DNA of 64,000 bases from Bacillota bacterium (lineage in GTDB: Bacteria > Bacillota > Bacilli > Paenibacillales > NBRC-103111), in the NCBI GenBank assembly GCA_023386955.1, contig JAEWIS010000039.1, positions 62,001-126,000 of the forward strand. The letters run 5' to 3'. This document shows positions 54,601 to 63,542 of this stretch, one piece after another. The notes beneath the pieces are model-generated. The model ran no database searches. It was not told where the DNA came from and saw only the letters and a list, made by a program, of their open reading frames with translations. The first letter of the stretch is position 1, and each line of letters opens with the position of its first letter. The translations under genes and the position numbers were made by a program.

Positions 54601-55627
54601 CTGCATTAACGGTAACTGTATTACTATTAAAATTTAGCTTTACGGATACATGATCCTTAGCCGCTTGTCCACGATCAGGCATGAGCAATTTAATCTGGAA
54701 ATAAGCGTTGGAGCTTTCCGTCACAGTGGGTACCTCTCCATTCAATGCATATGGAAAAGAGTAAATTCCAGTGGATGCTGCCGGATTGTTGTCAATGCGC
54801 ATATTATAGTCCAAAAAAGGAACGCTGCTGCTGAAATAGTAAACTGTCCGTTTAATTTGCAGCTTGTTGCTGCCATTCTCAATCGAAATGGTGATGTTGT
54901 TTTCACCCGGTTGCAAAGTTAAGGTAGGCGAGTAAAACTGGCCGTCATCTTGAGGATAAGAAACCAATTCTTCAGGATTACTGGTGGACGCATTGGTAAC
55001 TTTAAATTTCATGGTATTGGTATTTTGGACAACACCTTGCAAGGTGGCCAAATTTCCCGTAACTACAACTTTTGTTCCCTCATTCAAATTCTGGGGAGTA
55101 CTCATGGCAGAGGATATCTGCATGTTTACAAGGGCAGGAATATCATCGTAAGAAACGAAGAAAGATTCGGAGTGAACCTCACTTCCGTTCAACCCGGTCA
55201 AGGTAATCCGGTTGTAACCAGGAAACAGCTCCAAGTTAGGCAACGAAAACCGCAGTCCACTTACTGTTGCCCCTAAAGTAGATGTGCGGTTGGGGTCAAC
55301 AGTCCATTTAGTATCGGTAGCAATTACTTGCTCAACCTTAGCAGTAATAGTTGTGGGGTCCAAAGATTGGAAAACGCCTTCCAAATTTAAATATTTACTG
55401 GAGTTTTTAAAAACTTTATTGTCTTTGATCCAAGTGGATAGATGGTTTGCAGTTGCCGGATCTGCCGTTAAGCTAATCGCTCTTGAACTGCTGATTGTTG
55501 TATTGTCCGGAATGAAAAAATTATCAGCGGCCTGTGCTGTATGTGGCAAAGCAGGTATAAACCCTAACAGAAAAGCCAGTACCAGAAAACTGCTTAAATA
55601 TCTTTTTAAAGCATTGTTCAACTTCAT
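51683..55627 (-). CDS. Large secreted protein with C-terminal SLH domains
   Basis: A 1314-residue exported protein. The signal peptide is LKRYLSSFLVLAFLLGFI and ends near TAQAA. About 1050 residues of repeated beta-rich Ig-like domains follow (phrases such as LFPGYNRITLTGLNGSEVH and FGQNTILIRAEY recur in form). Three SLH domains close the protein (about 1120-1310: FKDITNHPWARNVLEGM, FTTRGEFATLLVKAMSI, LTREQAATMIARAMEL, QFTDVDKMSYYALPAI). ATG at 55627 is chosen, though GGGAGG is only 2 bases away; a TTG two codons later is possible. It should attach to the same wall polymer as the S-layer protein. Confidence 0.88.
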   Translation of the reverse strand: MKLNNALKRYLSSFLVLAFLLGFIPALPHTAQAADNFFIPDNTTISSSRAISLTADPATANHLSTWIKDNKVFKNSSKYLNLEGVFQSLDPTTITAKVEQVIATDTKWTVDPNRTSTLGATVSGLRFSLPNLELFPGYNRITLTGLNGSEVHSESFFVSYDDIPALVNMQISSAMSTPQNLNEGTKVVVTGNLATLQGVVQNTNTMKFKVTNASTSNPEELVSYPQDDGQFYSPTLTLQPGENNITISIENGSNKLQIKRTVYYFSSSVPFLDYNMRIDNNPAASTGIYSFPYALNGEVPTVTESSNAYFQIKLLMPDRGQAAKDHVSVKLNFNSNTVTVNAVVKDEVPILNVAGTATAYRLVTVETLEPLDLAAAGTGYKSVTASVTYTSNPAGNDYTASLSGQFQYLPGEVSLSGVKLLTNYTDASTDTDMKNYNAVSLDGAQVNSDSFYVTVDSDKTFSEGEGTGDLNLSVRLMPYATDELGVQYIGYIDSSSVLHKETIASGGSSSASIKKLYKISKLPFGTQQIRFILKHHGGADMNAYLTFSLNYVTENYIRLDNLYDGQVLTVDSAAPSPVKVSGQFLGFKEALYTTNGANAEFFINSSNVLTSEFMTINDVSNAFNKSVSITSSGTGNFHFGQNTILIRAEYKAGDETRIITKSITFYIIDNQVSTVERVEPTRATLNGNIRGGDAGLFENDYSQYFPKASGVFQSTMKSYDLMIKGLNASRIVVKKNGETLFSTDLGDVAADFGDGLKATGHGSKKLFYLRIENQTFTTPGTDTYVLELITNTGGVTTQTIQVSWSNTSFTVLSPKPTVGDRIVVNKNFVTVDIQADGAKAVLVDGKEATKVVSPSPADASSTIDHFIYEYVGLKPDKETVIKFQVQRASGVTNGTINVYYTSSVQVGSAYKQAMGSKFNMFNKGLTLEFPKNTILKKASPANKVEQFYQHNLRFGIASPEDGIVERQNDYGATVSPQGVVYPHFISTLTRSNFTRISPVYWISGGVGGITNSGLPSKEGMDPYDVDGTFVNPVTERKLVPTNRGTLTLKFDENVVDSVASTLAVYYLGDSPYAEWQRVGGAVDAKSNTITVPFDDFGYYMVVKLRAGFKDITNHPWARNVLEGMYSKGLMTNLHYQDFGSYDFTTRGEFATLLVKAMSIPLIYDDTPTFVDVPAGSNATTWSYAYIETAARTGIITGFDNQQFGPSQRLTREQAATMIARAMELKLPKNDDKVKANLAKQFTDVDKMSYYALPAIQEVSKQGIMLGMENAAVEGQKKATYSFSPLTQLKRDEAAQIAVRLLQKNKSNLFPINLN

Positions 55628-55867
55628 TTCCTCCCTTATGTAAAAATTACTCATGGTAAAAGGCTGTCATCCCGTACTTACGTATAATTCTCCCGATGTT
55701 AAGACCAGCCCCTTCCAGATTTTTCGCCAAAATTCGATGCTAATTGATATATTAGACTAATGGCAACTATAAAAAGTTGCACATGCTTATCTTATCGGTT
55801 TGAAAATGTTGGTTTGTTAGAGTTATCCGTACATTTCCAGTTTATGTATCGTTTTGTGTCTCGCTTC
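55628..55867. promoter_or_regulatory. 240-base upstream region of the SLH-protein gene
   Basis: No gene is supported here. It holds the small inverted repeat GCAACT / AGTTGC (55763-55780) and several AT-rich candidates for a -10 box, but I find no convincing -35/-10 pair. The promoter of the 51683-55627 gene should lie in it. Confidence 0.45.
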
Positions 55868-55916
55868 AATTTCAAAAAAAGAGCCCAACTCTCCGGTAAG
55901 GAGAATTGGGCTCTTT
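55868..55916 (-). terminator. Rho-independent terminator after tagO
   Basis: A long stem (AAAGAGCCCAA...CTCC / GGAG...TTGGGCTCTTT) with a small loop, followed by TTTTTTT-type sequence on the minus strand, 12 bases beyond the stop. Confidence 0.92.
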
Positions 55917-55927
55917 GTATTATTCGT

Positions 55928-57028
55928 TTACTTCGACGCCCTGGACCGCGACGGGCTGTCGCTGAGCCAGCGTTGGAGAAGCTGCAGCACAGGCTTTCTG
56001 CTTTTGCTGAGGATGCCCACGGCCTCGGCACCGATCTCCATGATCAGGAGCACGATGACGACAAGGGTAATGGTCCCCCATTGCTTGGTTTGGGACAGCA
56101 GCATGGCGCAGGAGCCGAAGATGGCGGCAACGCCGTAGATGATCAGCACGGCCTTGCGGGTGCTGAAGCCCATTTCCATCAGGCAGTGATGGAGATGGCC
56201 CTTGTCCGCTACGGAAATCGGCTTGTTGTTCAGTTTCCGGCGGATAATGGCCAGAACGGTATCGGACAACGGTACGCCTAAGACGAGAATCGGCACCAGG
56301 AAGGAAATCGCCACCGCGGATTTAAACCCGAGAATAGAGAGCGTCGCCAGGCTAAAGCCAAGGAACAGGGCACCCGTATCGCCCATAAAGATGCTGGCGG
56401 GGTGGAAGTTGAAGAACAGGAAGCCGAGAATGCTGCCTAAGAGAATAGCACTCAACAAAGCAACAGGCGTGTTGCCCGTCATAAAGGCCAGCACCATAAT
56501 GGTCAGAGTGGCAATCGCGGACACACCCGCGGCCAAGCCGTCCAGCCCGTCGATCAGGTTAACGGCATTGGTGACACCTACAACCCACAGCACGGTAATC
56601 GCCATGCCAATCCAGGGATATACGTTAATCGCATCGCCGAAGGGCAGCTGGATATAATCCACGTACAGGCCGTTCAAAGGCAGCATACAGGCAGCCACAA
56701 TTTGGCCCAGCAGCTTCAGCTTGGGAGAGATATTCTTGCGGTCATCGATAACGCCAACGAGAACAATAATTCCGCCACCGGCCAGCATACCGATCATAAC
56801 ATCCAGATCGTATTCGCCAATGGATAAGGCCACAATCAGATACGTAACGGCAAAAGCCACAAAAATCGCCAGCCCGCCCATTTGGGGCATCGGCTTGGTA
56901 TGTACAGTCCGATGATTCGGAATCGCCACAGCGCCGATTTTGAATGCAAGCTTCTTAATATATGGCATAATCAGGACAGCAATCGCACAAGCAGCGAAGA
57001 ATCCGATACAATAGACCCACCAGTTCAT
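55928..57028 (-). CDS. tagO: Undecaprenyl-phosphate GlcNAc-1-phosphate transferase
   Basis: A 366-residue polytopic membrane protein with about ten hydrophobic segments. It has NAVNLIDGLDGLAAG (the catalytic Asp cluster), FNFHPASIFMGDTGALFLGF, and a cytoplasmic HxxxH-type element in ISVADKGHLHHCLMEMG, which identify the WecA/TagO/MraY superfamily and TagO in particular. It starts wall-polymer synthesis by linking GlcNAc-1-P to undecaprenyl phosphate. Its promoter lies just upstream. The tagA and csaB genes follow upstream to the right, consistent with secondary wall polymer biosynthesis. Confidence 0.93.
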   Translation of the reverse strand: MNWWVYCIGFFAACAIAVLIMPYIKKLAFKIGAVAIPNHRTVHTKPMPQMGGLAIFVAFAVTYLIVALSIGEYDLDVMIGMLAGGGIIVLVGVIDDRKNISPKLKLLGQIVAACMLPLNGLYVDYIQLPFGDAINVYPWIGMAITVLWVVGVTNAVNLIDGLDGLAAGVSAIATLTIMVLAFMTGNTPVALLSAILLGSILGFLFFNFHPASIFMGDTGALFLGFSLATLSILGFKSAVAISFLVPILVLGVPLSDTVLAIIRRKLNNKPISVADKGHLHHCLMEMGFSTRKAVLIIYGVAAIFGSCAMLLSQTKQWGTITLVVIVLLIMEIGAEAVGILSKSRKPVLQLLQRWLSDSPSRSRASK

Positions 57029-57074
57029 GGTTTACCATTCATCCCCTTAAAAGTCCATAAGTCCAACGCCACTC

Positions 57075-57104
57075 ATTATACGATGAACCAAGCAGAAACA
57101 CCAA
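57075..57104 (-). promoter_or_regulatory. Sigma-A promoter of tagO
   Basis: Minus-strand TTGGTG (57104-57099), 18-base spacer, TATAAT (57080-57075). The -10 is perfect; the -35 is moderate. It lies in the 125-base gap between tagA and tagO. Confidence 0.7.
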
Positions 57105-57153
57105 TCTAATTTTTGGGCAAAAGCATCCGTATCCACCCGTTTTAGCGCGTTGT

Positions 57154-57897
57154 TCAAGCTTTTTGCACATTTTCTTTTTCACGGATCACTTTCAAAGCGA
57201 ATTTCGGCAGCACAAGCATACGCTTGTACCGGTAAGGCTCCTGAATCAGCCGGTAAAACCATTCCAGCTTCAGCTGGCGGAACAGCTTGGGTGCACGCTT
57301 CAGCTTGCCGGCAAAAATATCGAAGCTTCCCCCAACCCCCATCATCACGGGAACGCCCAGCGCTTCCTTATGCTGACCAATCCACGGGTCCTGCGTGGCT
57401 GCGGATCTCCCGACAAACAGCAGATCTGGCTCCACCCGGCGGATTTCCGCAATAACCTCCGCGTCCGCCTCCGGACCAAAATAGCCGTCCCGGAAGCCGG
57501 CCAGTATCAGCCGCGGGTGCTTCTGGCGGATGTTGTCCACTGCTGCGGCAATTACCTCGGGCGAAGCGCCCAAAAGGTACACCTTCCAGCCCCGTTCCTC
57601 CGCCGTTTTGAACAGCTCCGACATCACTTCGATCCCGGGAACCCGCTCTGTAACAGGATTACCCACATATCCGGCGGCCCAAACCACGCCAGCCCCGTCA
57701 GGGACCACAATCTCCGCCGATTTCATCATCCGCATATAAGCCGGGTCCTCCATGGCAGTCATCACCATGATAGGATTGGCCGTAATTACTTGATGAGGCT
57801 TCCGGCTTTCCACAGCGGCGACCAGCTGCGCCAGAGTATCACGGAAACCAAGCTTGGATATGGGCACCCCAAAAATATTCACCTTGGGCACATTCAT
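57154..57897 (-). CDS. tagA: TagA/WecG family N-acetylmannosaminyltransferase
   Basis: A 247-residue GT26 enzyme: TANPIMVMTAMEDPAYMRMM, EIVVPDGAGVVWAAGY (the catalytic Asp), VYLLGASPEVI and LLFVGRSAATQDPWI. TagA adds ManNAc to GlcNAc-PP-undecaprenol, the step after TagO. ATG at 57897 is chosen over the ATG two codons earlier because AAGGAG is then 9 rather than 3 bases away. It starts 14 bases after the csaB stop, suggesting one operon with csaB. The product is the disaccharide core of the SLH-binding polymer. Confidence 0.93.
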   Translation of the reverse strand: MNVPKVNIFGVPISKLGFRDTLAQLVAAVESRKPHQVITANPIMVMTAMEDPAYMRMMKSAEIVVPDGAGVVWAAGYVGNPVTERVPGIEVMSELFKTAEERGWKVYLLGASPEVIAAAVDNIRQKHPRLILAGFRDGYFGPEADAEVIAEIRRVEPDLLFVGRSAATQDPWIGQHKEALGVPVMMGVGGSFDIFAGKLKRAPKLFRQLKLEWFYRLIQEPYRYKRMLVLPKFALKVIREKENVQKA

Positions 57898-57910
57898 TGC
57901 CATCTTCTCC

Positions 57911-59050
57911 TTATAGACGCAGCTGGGCAACAATTTGTTGCGCCGGCCGCCTTGCTTCCTGCTTCAGATTATGGATGCGCTTCGCCCGGGCGGAATGCCA
58001 CTCCGGGCCAGCACCGAGCAGACGGAGAACCTCATCCGCAACGGCTCTGGCATCCAGCTCCGCCGTCGACGACGCCGCGGAGGCATCCAGACGCCGCATA
58101 AACTGGTCAATCTTCGGATCGTACGAAATGGCCACCACAGGGACCTCCTGGGAGGCGCCGTAGATTAAGGAATGCAGCCTCATCCCGATCAGGAGATCAC
58201 AGGAAGCCACCTCCTGCAGCATGGCCTGGGGATGCTCCACATCGGAAATCAGGCTGATTTCCCCGCTGACTCCCGCGGCCTTCAGCTGGCGGATAACTTC
58301 ACCGGAGGCCTCGGCATCCCCGGGAGGATGAAAGGGAAGGAACCGAAGCGTAATTCCCTGGGGATATTCCGCAGCCACAAGTCCAAGGGCTTGGGCAATA
58401 CCCTTCAGATCAGAGCCATCCTTGTTCCATGGCCGGACGGAAACCCCGATTACAGCAGGACGTTCCGCAACAGAAGCCCTCGCTTGGCCAGCCAAATCCC
58501 TGCCATTGGCCTGCTCTCTAAGAGGCAGACCCATCACCGGATCGGGCACAACCTCCACATCCTTAGTATACCCCATCCTCGCCAGAAGATTGGCCGACTC
58601 CTTGTCACGTACAGAAACATAAGCGGATTTGGTAAAGGTCGTGACTATCGGGTTAAAAAAGATGCTCCGGTTTACCGGACCCAGCCCTTGCGCATATATA
58701 AAGGTAGGTTTCCGCAGCCACTGGGCCAGCTTCAGAATGGCCAGATAATACGGAATCGTCTTCCAGCCCGTGGCATCCTGCAGCAAACTCCCGCCGCCGC
58801 TGATCAAACCATCGCAGCCGCGCAGCGCCTTCCAAACCTCCCTCGGCTTCATCCGGTGGACAGCCTTGACGCCATACATCCGGGAGGTTAGCTCCGGATC
58901 ACCGGACAGTACCACCGGCTCAACAGTGACCCCCGCCGCTTTACCCTCGGCCTCCAGCGCCAGAAGAATGGACTGCAGCACAGCCTCATCCCCGCTGTTG
59001 CGGAAGCCGTAGTAGCCGGAGATTACAACTTGCTTAACGGGATTACCCAT
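57911..59050 (-). CDS. csaB: Polysaccharide pyruvyl transferase CsaB
   Basis: A 379-residue protein with VVISGYYGFRNSGDEAVL, the glycine-rich DGLISGGGSLLQDATGWKT, FIYAQGLGPV and a C-terminal GMRLHSLIYGAS with the invariant His. CsaB attaches ketal-linked pyruvate to ManNAc of the secondary cell-wall polymer, which is what SLH domains recognise. ATG at 59050 is chosen because GAGAGGATGG lies 5 bases upstream. It starts 28 bases inside the 3' end of the DUF5693 gene, so translation is likely coupled. Two SLH proteins lie to the left. Confidence 0.93.
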   Translation of the reverse strand: MGNPVKQVVISGYYGFRNSGDEAVLQSILLALEAEGKAAGVTVEPVVLSGDPELTSRMYGVKAVHRMKPREVWKALRGCDGLISGGGSLLQDATGWKTIPYYLAILKLAQWLRKPTFIYAQGLGPVNRSIFFNPIVTTFTKSAYVSVRDKESANLLARMGYTKDVEVVPDPVMGLPLREQANGRDLAGQARASVAERPAVIGVSVRPWNKDGSDLKGIAQALGLVAAEYPQGITLRFLPFHPPGDAEASGEVIRQLKAAGVSGEISLISDVEHPQAMLQEVASCDLLIGMRLHSLIYGASQEVPVVAISYDPKIDQFMRRLDASAASSTAELDARAVADEVLRLLGAGPEWHSARAKRIHNLKQEARRPAQQIVAQLRL

Positions 59051-61104
59051 TTGTTCCATCCTCTCACGACGAGTTCCCACACTACAATAAGAATCAACCC
59101 GAAGATGGCTCCCAGTCCAACACCCAGCAATACCCGGATAAACGAGATATAAAGCGGGGTGTGCAGATGAGTAAAGCTGCCGATGGAGGAAGCAGGACCG
59201 ATGGCGCTCACGATCATCAAGTACAAACCTGCCATATGGCGCTTCAGACACAGATAGATACCGAATACCAAGGCCGGATAAGCAAACAAGAACTCCTTAT
59301 TCCGCGGCCGCACGCCCAAAGTATTCTCCAGGAAGTTGCGGAAGACCATCTCCAGGGAGGAGGCGCTGCCTTCATTGCCGGTCCGGGAGAGATAGTACAT
59401 GCCGACCGCCCCGATCATCACCGCACAGATCACCCACAGCACGCTGATTTTGGAAGCGAGGATCTGTTGGGCTTTGCCCAGCATTTGCGGGAAAGAAAGC
59501 CCTTCGCTGAAGAAAAGCACATACGCAGCGACAATTACTACAGGCAGATAGGCCAGCACCTTCACTCCGGTAAATTGCTCCAGCTGGAGCATATAAATCA
59601 TACTATGGTCCACACCCACCACAGCAATGATCCCTAGGCCGGAGACGGCAGTGATGATCAGCAGCATAACAACGGATTTCCACCATGCGCCGGCAGCCGC
59701 CGTTTCATTGCGCCGCTTCTGCAGCCACGAGATGGCGGCAATAATGCCCAGCGCAGCAGCGCAGCTGGTAGCCCCCAAGGCCAGCAGCTTCTGGGCCGCT
59801 GAAGAAGCGAGCACATGCAAGCCTCCCACGCCCAGCAGCCCTAACAGACTGATGGCCAGCGTCAAACCCGGGACGAAATAGGATAACGTCAGAGCGATCA
59901 GCAGCACAGCACCTGTGTAGGCGGCTGCGATACTGAAGGAATGCAGGGAGGATTCATACCGGACAAAAGCGTGTGCTTTGCCCACGGTGAAGCCCTTGTC
60001 CTTGATCTTCGCAACGGCGCCGTCCTTGCCGTCAAGGCTCTTGTAGAGCGCATCCAGCGGATCGGTCATCAAGCCCCGGTCCAGATTTTTGCCTGCCCGG
60101 GCATTCAAGAATACCAAGCGAATGTTCCGGTCCTTCACAGCCAGCACTAACCGGTCCGTAACACCGTCAATCCGGCCTTCCAGCTCTTCGGTGGTAATAT
60201 TCTCAGCCAGCTTCGCGGCATCATTTTCCGTGAAGGAATGCAGCCGGATTACATTATAGTCCGTCAGCCGGGCCAATGTGGTAAAGCCTTTTTGGGGCGA
60301 TTTTTGCAATTCAATGGCGGCCAGAGCCATATCATACTTGTTCAACAGCCCGGCAACCGCCTTTAATTGGGTTTGTGTCTTCTTCAGGTCGGCCGAATAA
60401 CCCGGCACAGAGTCACCATCCACAAGAATGGAGGTCACCCCAAACTCCTTCAGCATGGCCAGGGTAGCTTCAAGAGCCTCTGCGGAGAATGCCGCATTCC
60501 GGTTGCCCACCCGCGCTACAATCTGGAAGCCCTTATCCTTCAGGCTTCGCAGGGTAAGGGGATCGGGGGACAGCGGCTTCATGGCGGCGTCATCCAGAGG
60601 AAGCTCCAGCACGAGGCCCGGAGTATTCTTATAGGACCAGGTATGTATATTTACGCCCAGCCGCTTGAAGGTCTGCTCAATCATTTCCTGCACCGTTGCC
60701 CGGGAGGAAGCATCCGTCAGCAGCACATAAGCGAAGTTTTCGTTTCCTGAAACAGGAGTCTGTGTCAACGCCATCGCTTCATGGGAGTTGTACAGCTCTA
60801 TACGCCGGGAGAGACGCAGCTCATTCAGCGTGCTTTCGTACACCGCCATACTGGTGATGCCGGCCTGTTTCATCTTTTTGAGCTGCTCGTCCACAAATTG
60901 GGCCGGATTCGGCTTGGTGTCGGAGATTTCCAGCAAGTCGCGGTAATCAAAAACAAACTCCACTTTTTTGGAGGTGCTTTCGGTGCGGTATCGGTCTACC
61001 GCCACCGGAAGGGACAGGAGGAGGCAGGCGATTACCAGCCACCACAAGCTTTTTTGCCACATATGATTTGCCCGTCGGTACCACTGCATCAAACGGTCCA
61101 CCAA
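59023..61104 (-). CDS. DUF5693 family multi-pass membrane protein
   Basis: A 693-residue protein: one N-terminal membrane helix (WWLVIACLLLSLPVAV), an extracytoplasmic region of about 330 residues (FDYRDLLEISDTKPNPAQF, VTSILVDGDSVPG), then eight or more membrane helices to the end. DUF5693 proteins are common just before csaB in Paenibacillaceae. Their job is unknown but co-location and overlap with csaB suggest a role in export or modification of the wall polymer. GTG start with AAAGGA about 4 bases upstream. Confidence 0.8.
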   Translation of the reverse strand: MVDRLMQWYRRANHMWQKSLWWLVIACLLLSLPVAVDRYRTESTSKKVEFVFDYRDLLEISDTKPNPAQFVDEQLKKMKQAGITSMAVYESTLNELRLSRRIELYNSHEAMALTQTPVSGNENFAYVLLTDASSRATVQEMIEQTFKRLGVNIHTWSYKNTPGLVLELPLDDAAMKPLSPDPLTLRSLKDKGFQIVARVGNRNAAFSAEALEATLAMLKEFGVTSILVDGDSVPGYSADLKKTQTQLKAVAGLLNKYDMALAAIELQKSPQKGFTTLARLTDYNVIRLHSFTENDAAKLAENITTEELEGRIDGVTDRLVLAVKDRNIRLVFLNARAGKNLDRGLMTDPLDALYKSLDGKDGAVAKIKDKGFTVGKAHAFVRYESSLHSFSIAAAYTGAVLLIALTLSYFVPGLTLAISLLGLLGVGGLHVLASSAAQKLLALGATSCAAALGIIAAISWLQKRRNETAAAGAWWKSVVMLLIITAVSGLGIIAVVGVDHSMIYMLQLEQFTGVKVLAYLPVVIVAAYVLFFSEGLSFPQMLGKAQQILASKISVLWVICAVMIGAVGMYYLSRTGNEGSASSLEMVFRNFLENTLGVRPRNKEFLFAYPALVFGIYLCLKRHMAGLYLMIVSAIGPASSIGSFTHLHTPLYISFIRVLLGVGLGAIFGLILIVVWELVVRGWNKWVIPLSKL

Positions 61105-61147
61105 TCCTTTCTCTTATCCGCCGCTCCCTGGGAGCCGGCATGGAAGA

Positions 61148-61175
61148 GAAGGAATGGCGGAACAGCCATTCCTTC
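61148..61175 (-). terminator. Terminator-like hairpin after pgcA
   Basis: An 11-bp perfect stem (GAAGGAATGGC / GCCATTCCTTC) with a 6-base loop, 22 bases past the phosphohexomutase stop. The tail is TCTTCC rather than a clean T-run, so termination may be weak and read-through into DUF5693-csaB-tagA possible. Confidence 0.7.
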
Positions 61176-61196
61176 CCGTTTCATATTTATACAGGC

Positions 61197-62894
61197 CTAA
61201 TCAACACGCTTCATAACAGATTGGACAAGACCCTCGAGCAGGTTCTTGGAGTTTTCTACACTTTCGCCGCATACGGCGAAATACACCTTGATCTTCGGCT
61301 CGGTGCCGGAGGGGCGCAGGCAGAACCAGGATTGATCGTCCAGCACATACTTCAGCACATTTTCCTTCGGGAGCCCGTCCAGGCCCAACGAATAATCAAG
61401 CACCTGGATAACCTTCCGCCCGTTGATCTCCGCAGGCGGGTTGGTGCGCCAGTCGCTCATAATGCCCTGAATTTGCGCTACGCCGTCCTTGCCCTTCATG
61501 GTTCTGGACTCCAGCTTCTCCAGGAAATAACCGTGCTCTGCATACAGCTTCAACAGCACATCATACAGGCTCAAGCCTTTGGACTTATAATACGCGCAAG
61601 CTTCGGCAATCAGCATGGAAGCCACTACAGCGTCCTTGTCACGGGCATAGTTGCCGGCCAAATAGCCGTAGCTTTCCTCATAGCCGAAGAGGAAGGTATG
61701 ACCGCCCTCTTGGTCGAATTGGGTCATTTTTTCCCCGATATACTTGAAGCCGGTCAGGGTGTTCATCACTTCTGCACCATAGGATTGGGCGATCACGGCA
61801 CCCATCTCACTGGTCACGATGGTCTTTACCACAACACCGTCGGCAGGCAGCTGCCCCTTTTCCTTCAGGCTGCTGAGCAGATAATCCACCATAATCGCAC
61901 CGGACTGGTTGCCTGTCATGATGAAGTATTCGCCATTGGAGTCCTTCACCACCGCTCCCATCCGGTCACAGTCCGGATCGGTACCGATGATCAAATCCGC
62001 ATCCACCCGGGCAGCCAGCTCCAAAGCCAGCTTGAAGGCGTCCCGCTCCTCCGGATTGGGGGATTTGACAGTGCTGAATTGGGAATCCGGCAGCTCCTGC
62101 TCCTTCACCACATGAACATGCTCAAAGCCGACAGCAGCCAAAGCGGCGCGTACCGGCAGGTTTCCGGTTCCATGAAGCGGTGTGTAGACAATGTGCAGCT
62201 TGTCGCTCATGGCCTTCACAACCTCAGGACGCTGGCTGACGGCGGTAACCACCTGCAGGTAAGCGTCGTCCACTTCCTTGCCGATCCAGTGGAGCAGATT
62301 CTGGGATTCGGCCGCAGCCCGGTCCAAACGTTTGATCTGGTTGAAGGAGAGGTCGCGGATTTCGCCGATTACCAGATCAGCCATATGGGGAACCAGTTGG
62401 CCTCCGTCCGGTCCATACACCTTATAACCGTTGTATTCCGGCGGATTGTGGCTGGCGGTAATGACAATACCCGCGGAAGCCTTCAGATGGCGGACAGCAA
62501 AGCTCAGCTCCGGCGTAGTCCGCAGGGATTCGAATACATAAGCGGTAATGCCGTTGCCGGCCAGAACCAGAGCGGCCTCCAGAGCGAACTCCGGAGATTG
62601 GTTCCGGGAATCATAAGCAATCGCTACGGAGCGGGGCTCCGGCAATTCGTTAAGCAGGAACTGGGCCAAGCCTTGCGTAGCCCGTCCCACGGTATAAGCA
62701 TTCATCCGGTTGGTACCGGCGCCGATCACACCGCGTAAGCCGCCAGTTCCAAATTCCAGGTCACGGTAAAAACGGTCCTCAATCTCCTTATCATTGCCTT
62801 CCAATGAAAGAAGCTCCGCTTTTGTCGCTCCGTCGATGCCTGCGTCATTCAGCCATGCCCGATACTGCTGTTCAACCTTTGAATCCAGTGCCAT
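61197..62894 (-). CDS. pgcA: Phosphohexomutase (PgcA-type phosphoglucomutase)
   Basis: A 565-residue enzyme of the alpha-D-phosphohexomutase family. The active-site serine is Ser148 in VITASHNPPEYNGYKVYG, metal site IIGTDPDCDRMG, sugar loop FLFGYEESYG, and phosphate loop LRPSGTEPKIK near the end. It interconverts glucose-6-P and glucose-1-P (or mannose phosphates), feeding UDP-Glc and GDP-Man. ATG at 62894 is chosen because GGAGG is then 8 bases away; the ATG two codons earlier is too close. The neighbouring polymer genes fit a supply role. Confidence 0.93.
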   Translation of the reverse strand: MALDSKVEQQYRAWLNDAGIDGATKAELLSLEGNDKEIEDRFYRDLEFGTGGLRGVIGAGTNRMNAYTVGRATQGLAQFLLNELPEPRSVAIAYDSRNQSPEFALEAALVLAGNGITAYVFESLRTTPELSFAVRHLKASAGIVITASHNPPEYNGYKVYGPDGGQLVPHMADLVIGEIRDLSFNQIKRLDRAAAESQNLLHWIGKEVDDAYLQVVTAVSQRPEVVKAMSDKLHIVYTPLHGTGNLPVRAALAAVGFEHVHVVKEQELPDSQFSTVKSPNPEERDAFKLALELAARVDADLIIGTDPDCDRMGAVVKDSNGEYFIMTGNQSGAIMVDYLLSSLKEKGQLPADGVVVKTIVTSEMGAVIAQSYGAEVMNTLTGFKYIGEKMTQFDQEGGHTFLFGYEESYGYLAGNYARDKDAVVASMLIAEACAYYKSKGLSLYDVLLKLYAEHGYFLEKLESRTMKGKDGVAQIQGIMSDWRTNPPAEINGRKVIQVLDYSLGLDGLPKENVLKYVLDDQSWFCLRPSGTEPKIKVYFAVCGESVENSKNLLEGLVQSVMKRVD

Positions 62895-62950
62895 GTCCAT
62901 CTCCTCCTCGAATCTATGTTTATTATGTATGAAATAAAAAGACGATGTTG

Positions 62951-63391
62951 TCAGCCGCCCTTGCCCGGATCGGTAATGGCGAACATAATTCCGCCTTCGG
63001 CCACGACCTTGCCTTCCACACTGGCAACAGCATGTCCTTTGCCTACAATACCCTTCATCCGGGTAATTTGAACCTCAAGCCGCAGGACATCCCCCGGATA
63101 AACCTGGCCGCGGAACCGGAATTCGTCGATACCGGCGAACATGGCCAACTTGCCTTGGTACTGCGGACATTTCAGAATAGCCACAGCGCCCACCTGAGCC
63201 AGCGCCTCCACAATCAGAACCCCCGGCATAACCGGGAACTCGGGAAAATGTCCGGCGAAAAACGGCTCATTCATGGAGACGTTCTTCAAGCCCACAGCAC
63301 TTTTGCCCTCGTCTACCTCCAGAATCCGGTCGATGAGCAGAAACGGATGGCGGTGAGGGATAATCTTCTGTATTTCCTTAATATCCATCAT
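62951..63391 (-). CDS. fabZ: 3-hydroxyacyl-ACP dehydratase FabZ
   Basis: A 146-residue hot-dog-fold enzyme with the catalytic His48 and Glu62 in [23 protein letters not shown], and [13 protein letters not shown] near the start. It dehydrates beta-hydroxyacyl-ACP in fatty-acid elongation. The start at 63391 is chosen because GGAGG lies 8 bases upstream; Met2 follows at once. A 150-base gap without gene separates it from the phosphatidyltransferase gene. Confidence 0.96.
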   Translation of the reverse strand: MMDIKEIQKIIPHRHPFLLIDRILEVDEGKSAVGLKNVSMNEPFFAGHFPEFPVMPGVLIVEALAQVGAVAILKCPQYQGKLAMFAGIDEFRFRGQVYPGDVLRLEVQITRMKGIVGKGHAVASVEGKVVAEGGIMFAITDPGKGG

Positions 63392-63542
63392 GATAAAATC
63401 CTCCTCAACTGATATCCCACAACGTACGCGAATGTGCATAAATTCAATTGAAACGACTTACACTAGGAATGTCCCTTCATTCTCTGCAGGTTTGAGGGGT
63501 TCATATAAGAGAGCATATTTATAGGCCTTGTCCAATATGGGT

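Noticed and set aside
61068..62738. A 556-codon plus-strand open frame opposite the phosphohexomutase gene.
   Set aside because: The minus-strand enzyme is unmistakable with all active-site motifs; the plus frame is a GC-driven shadow.
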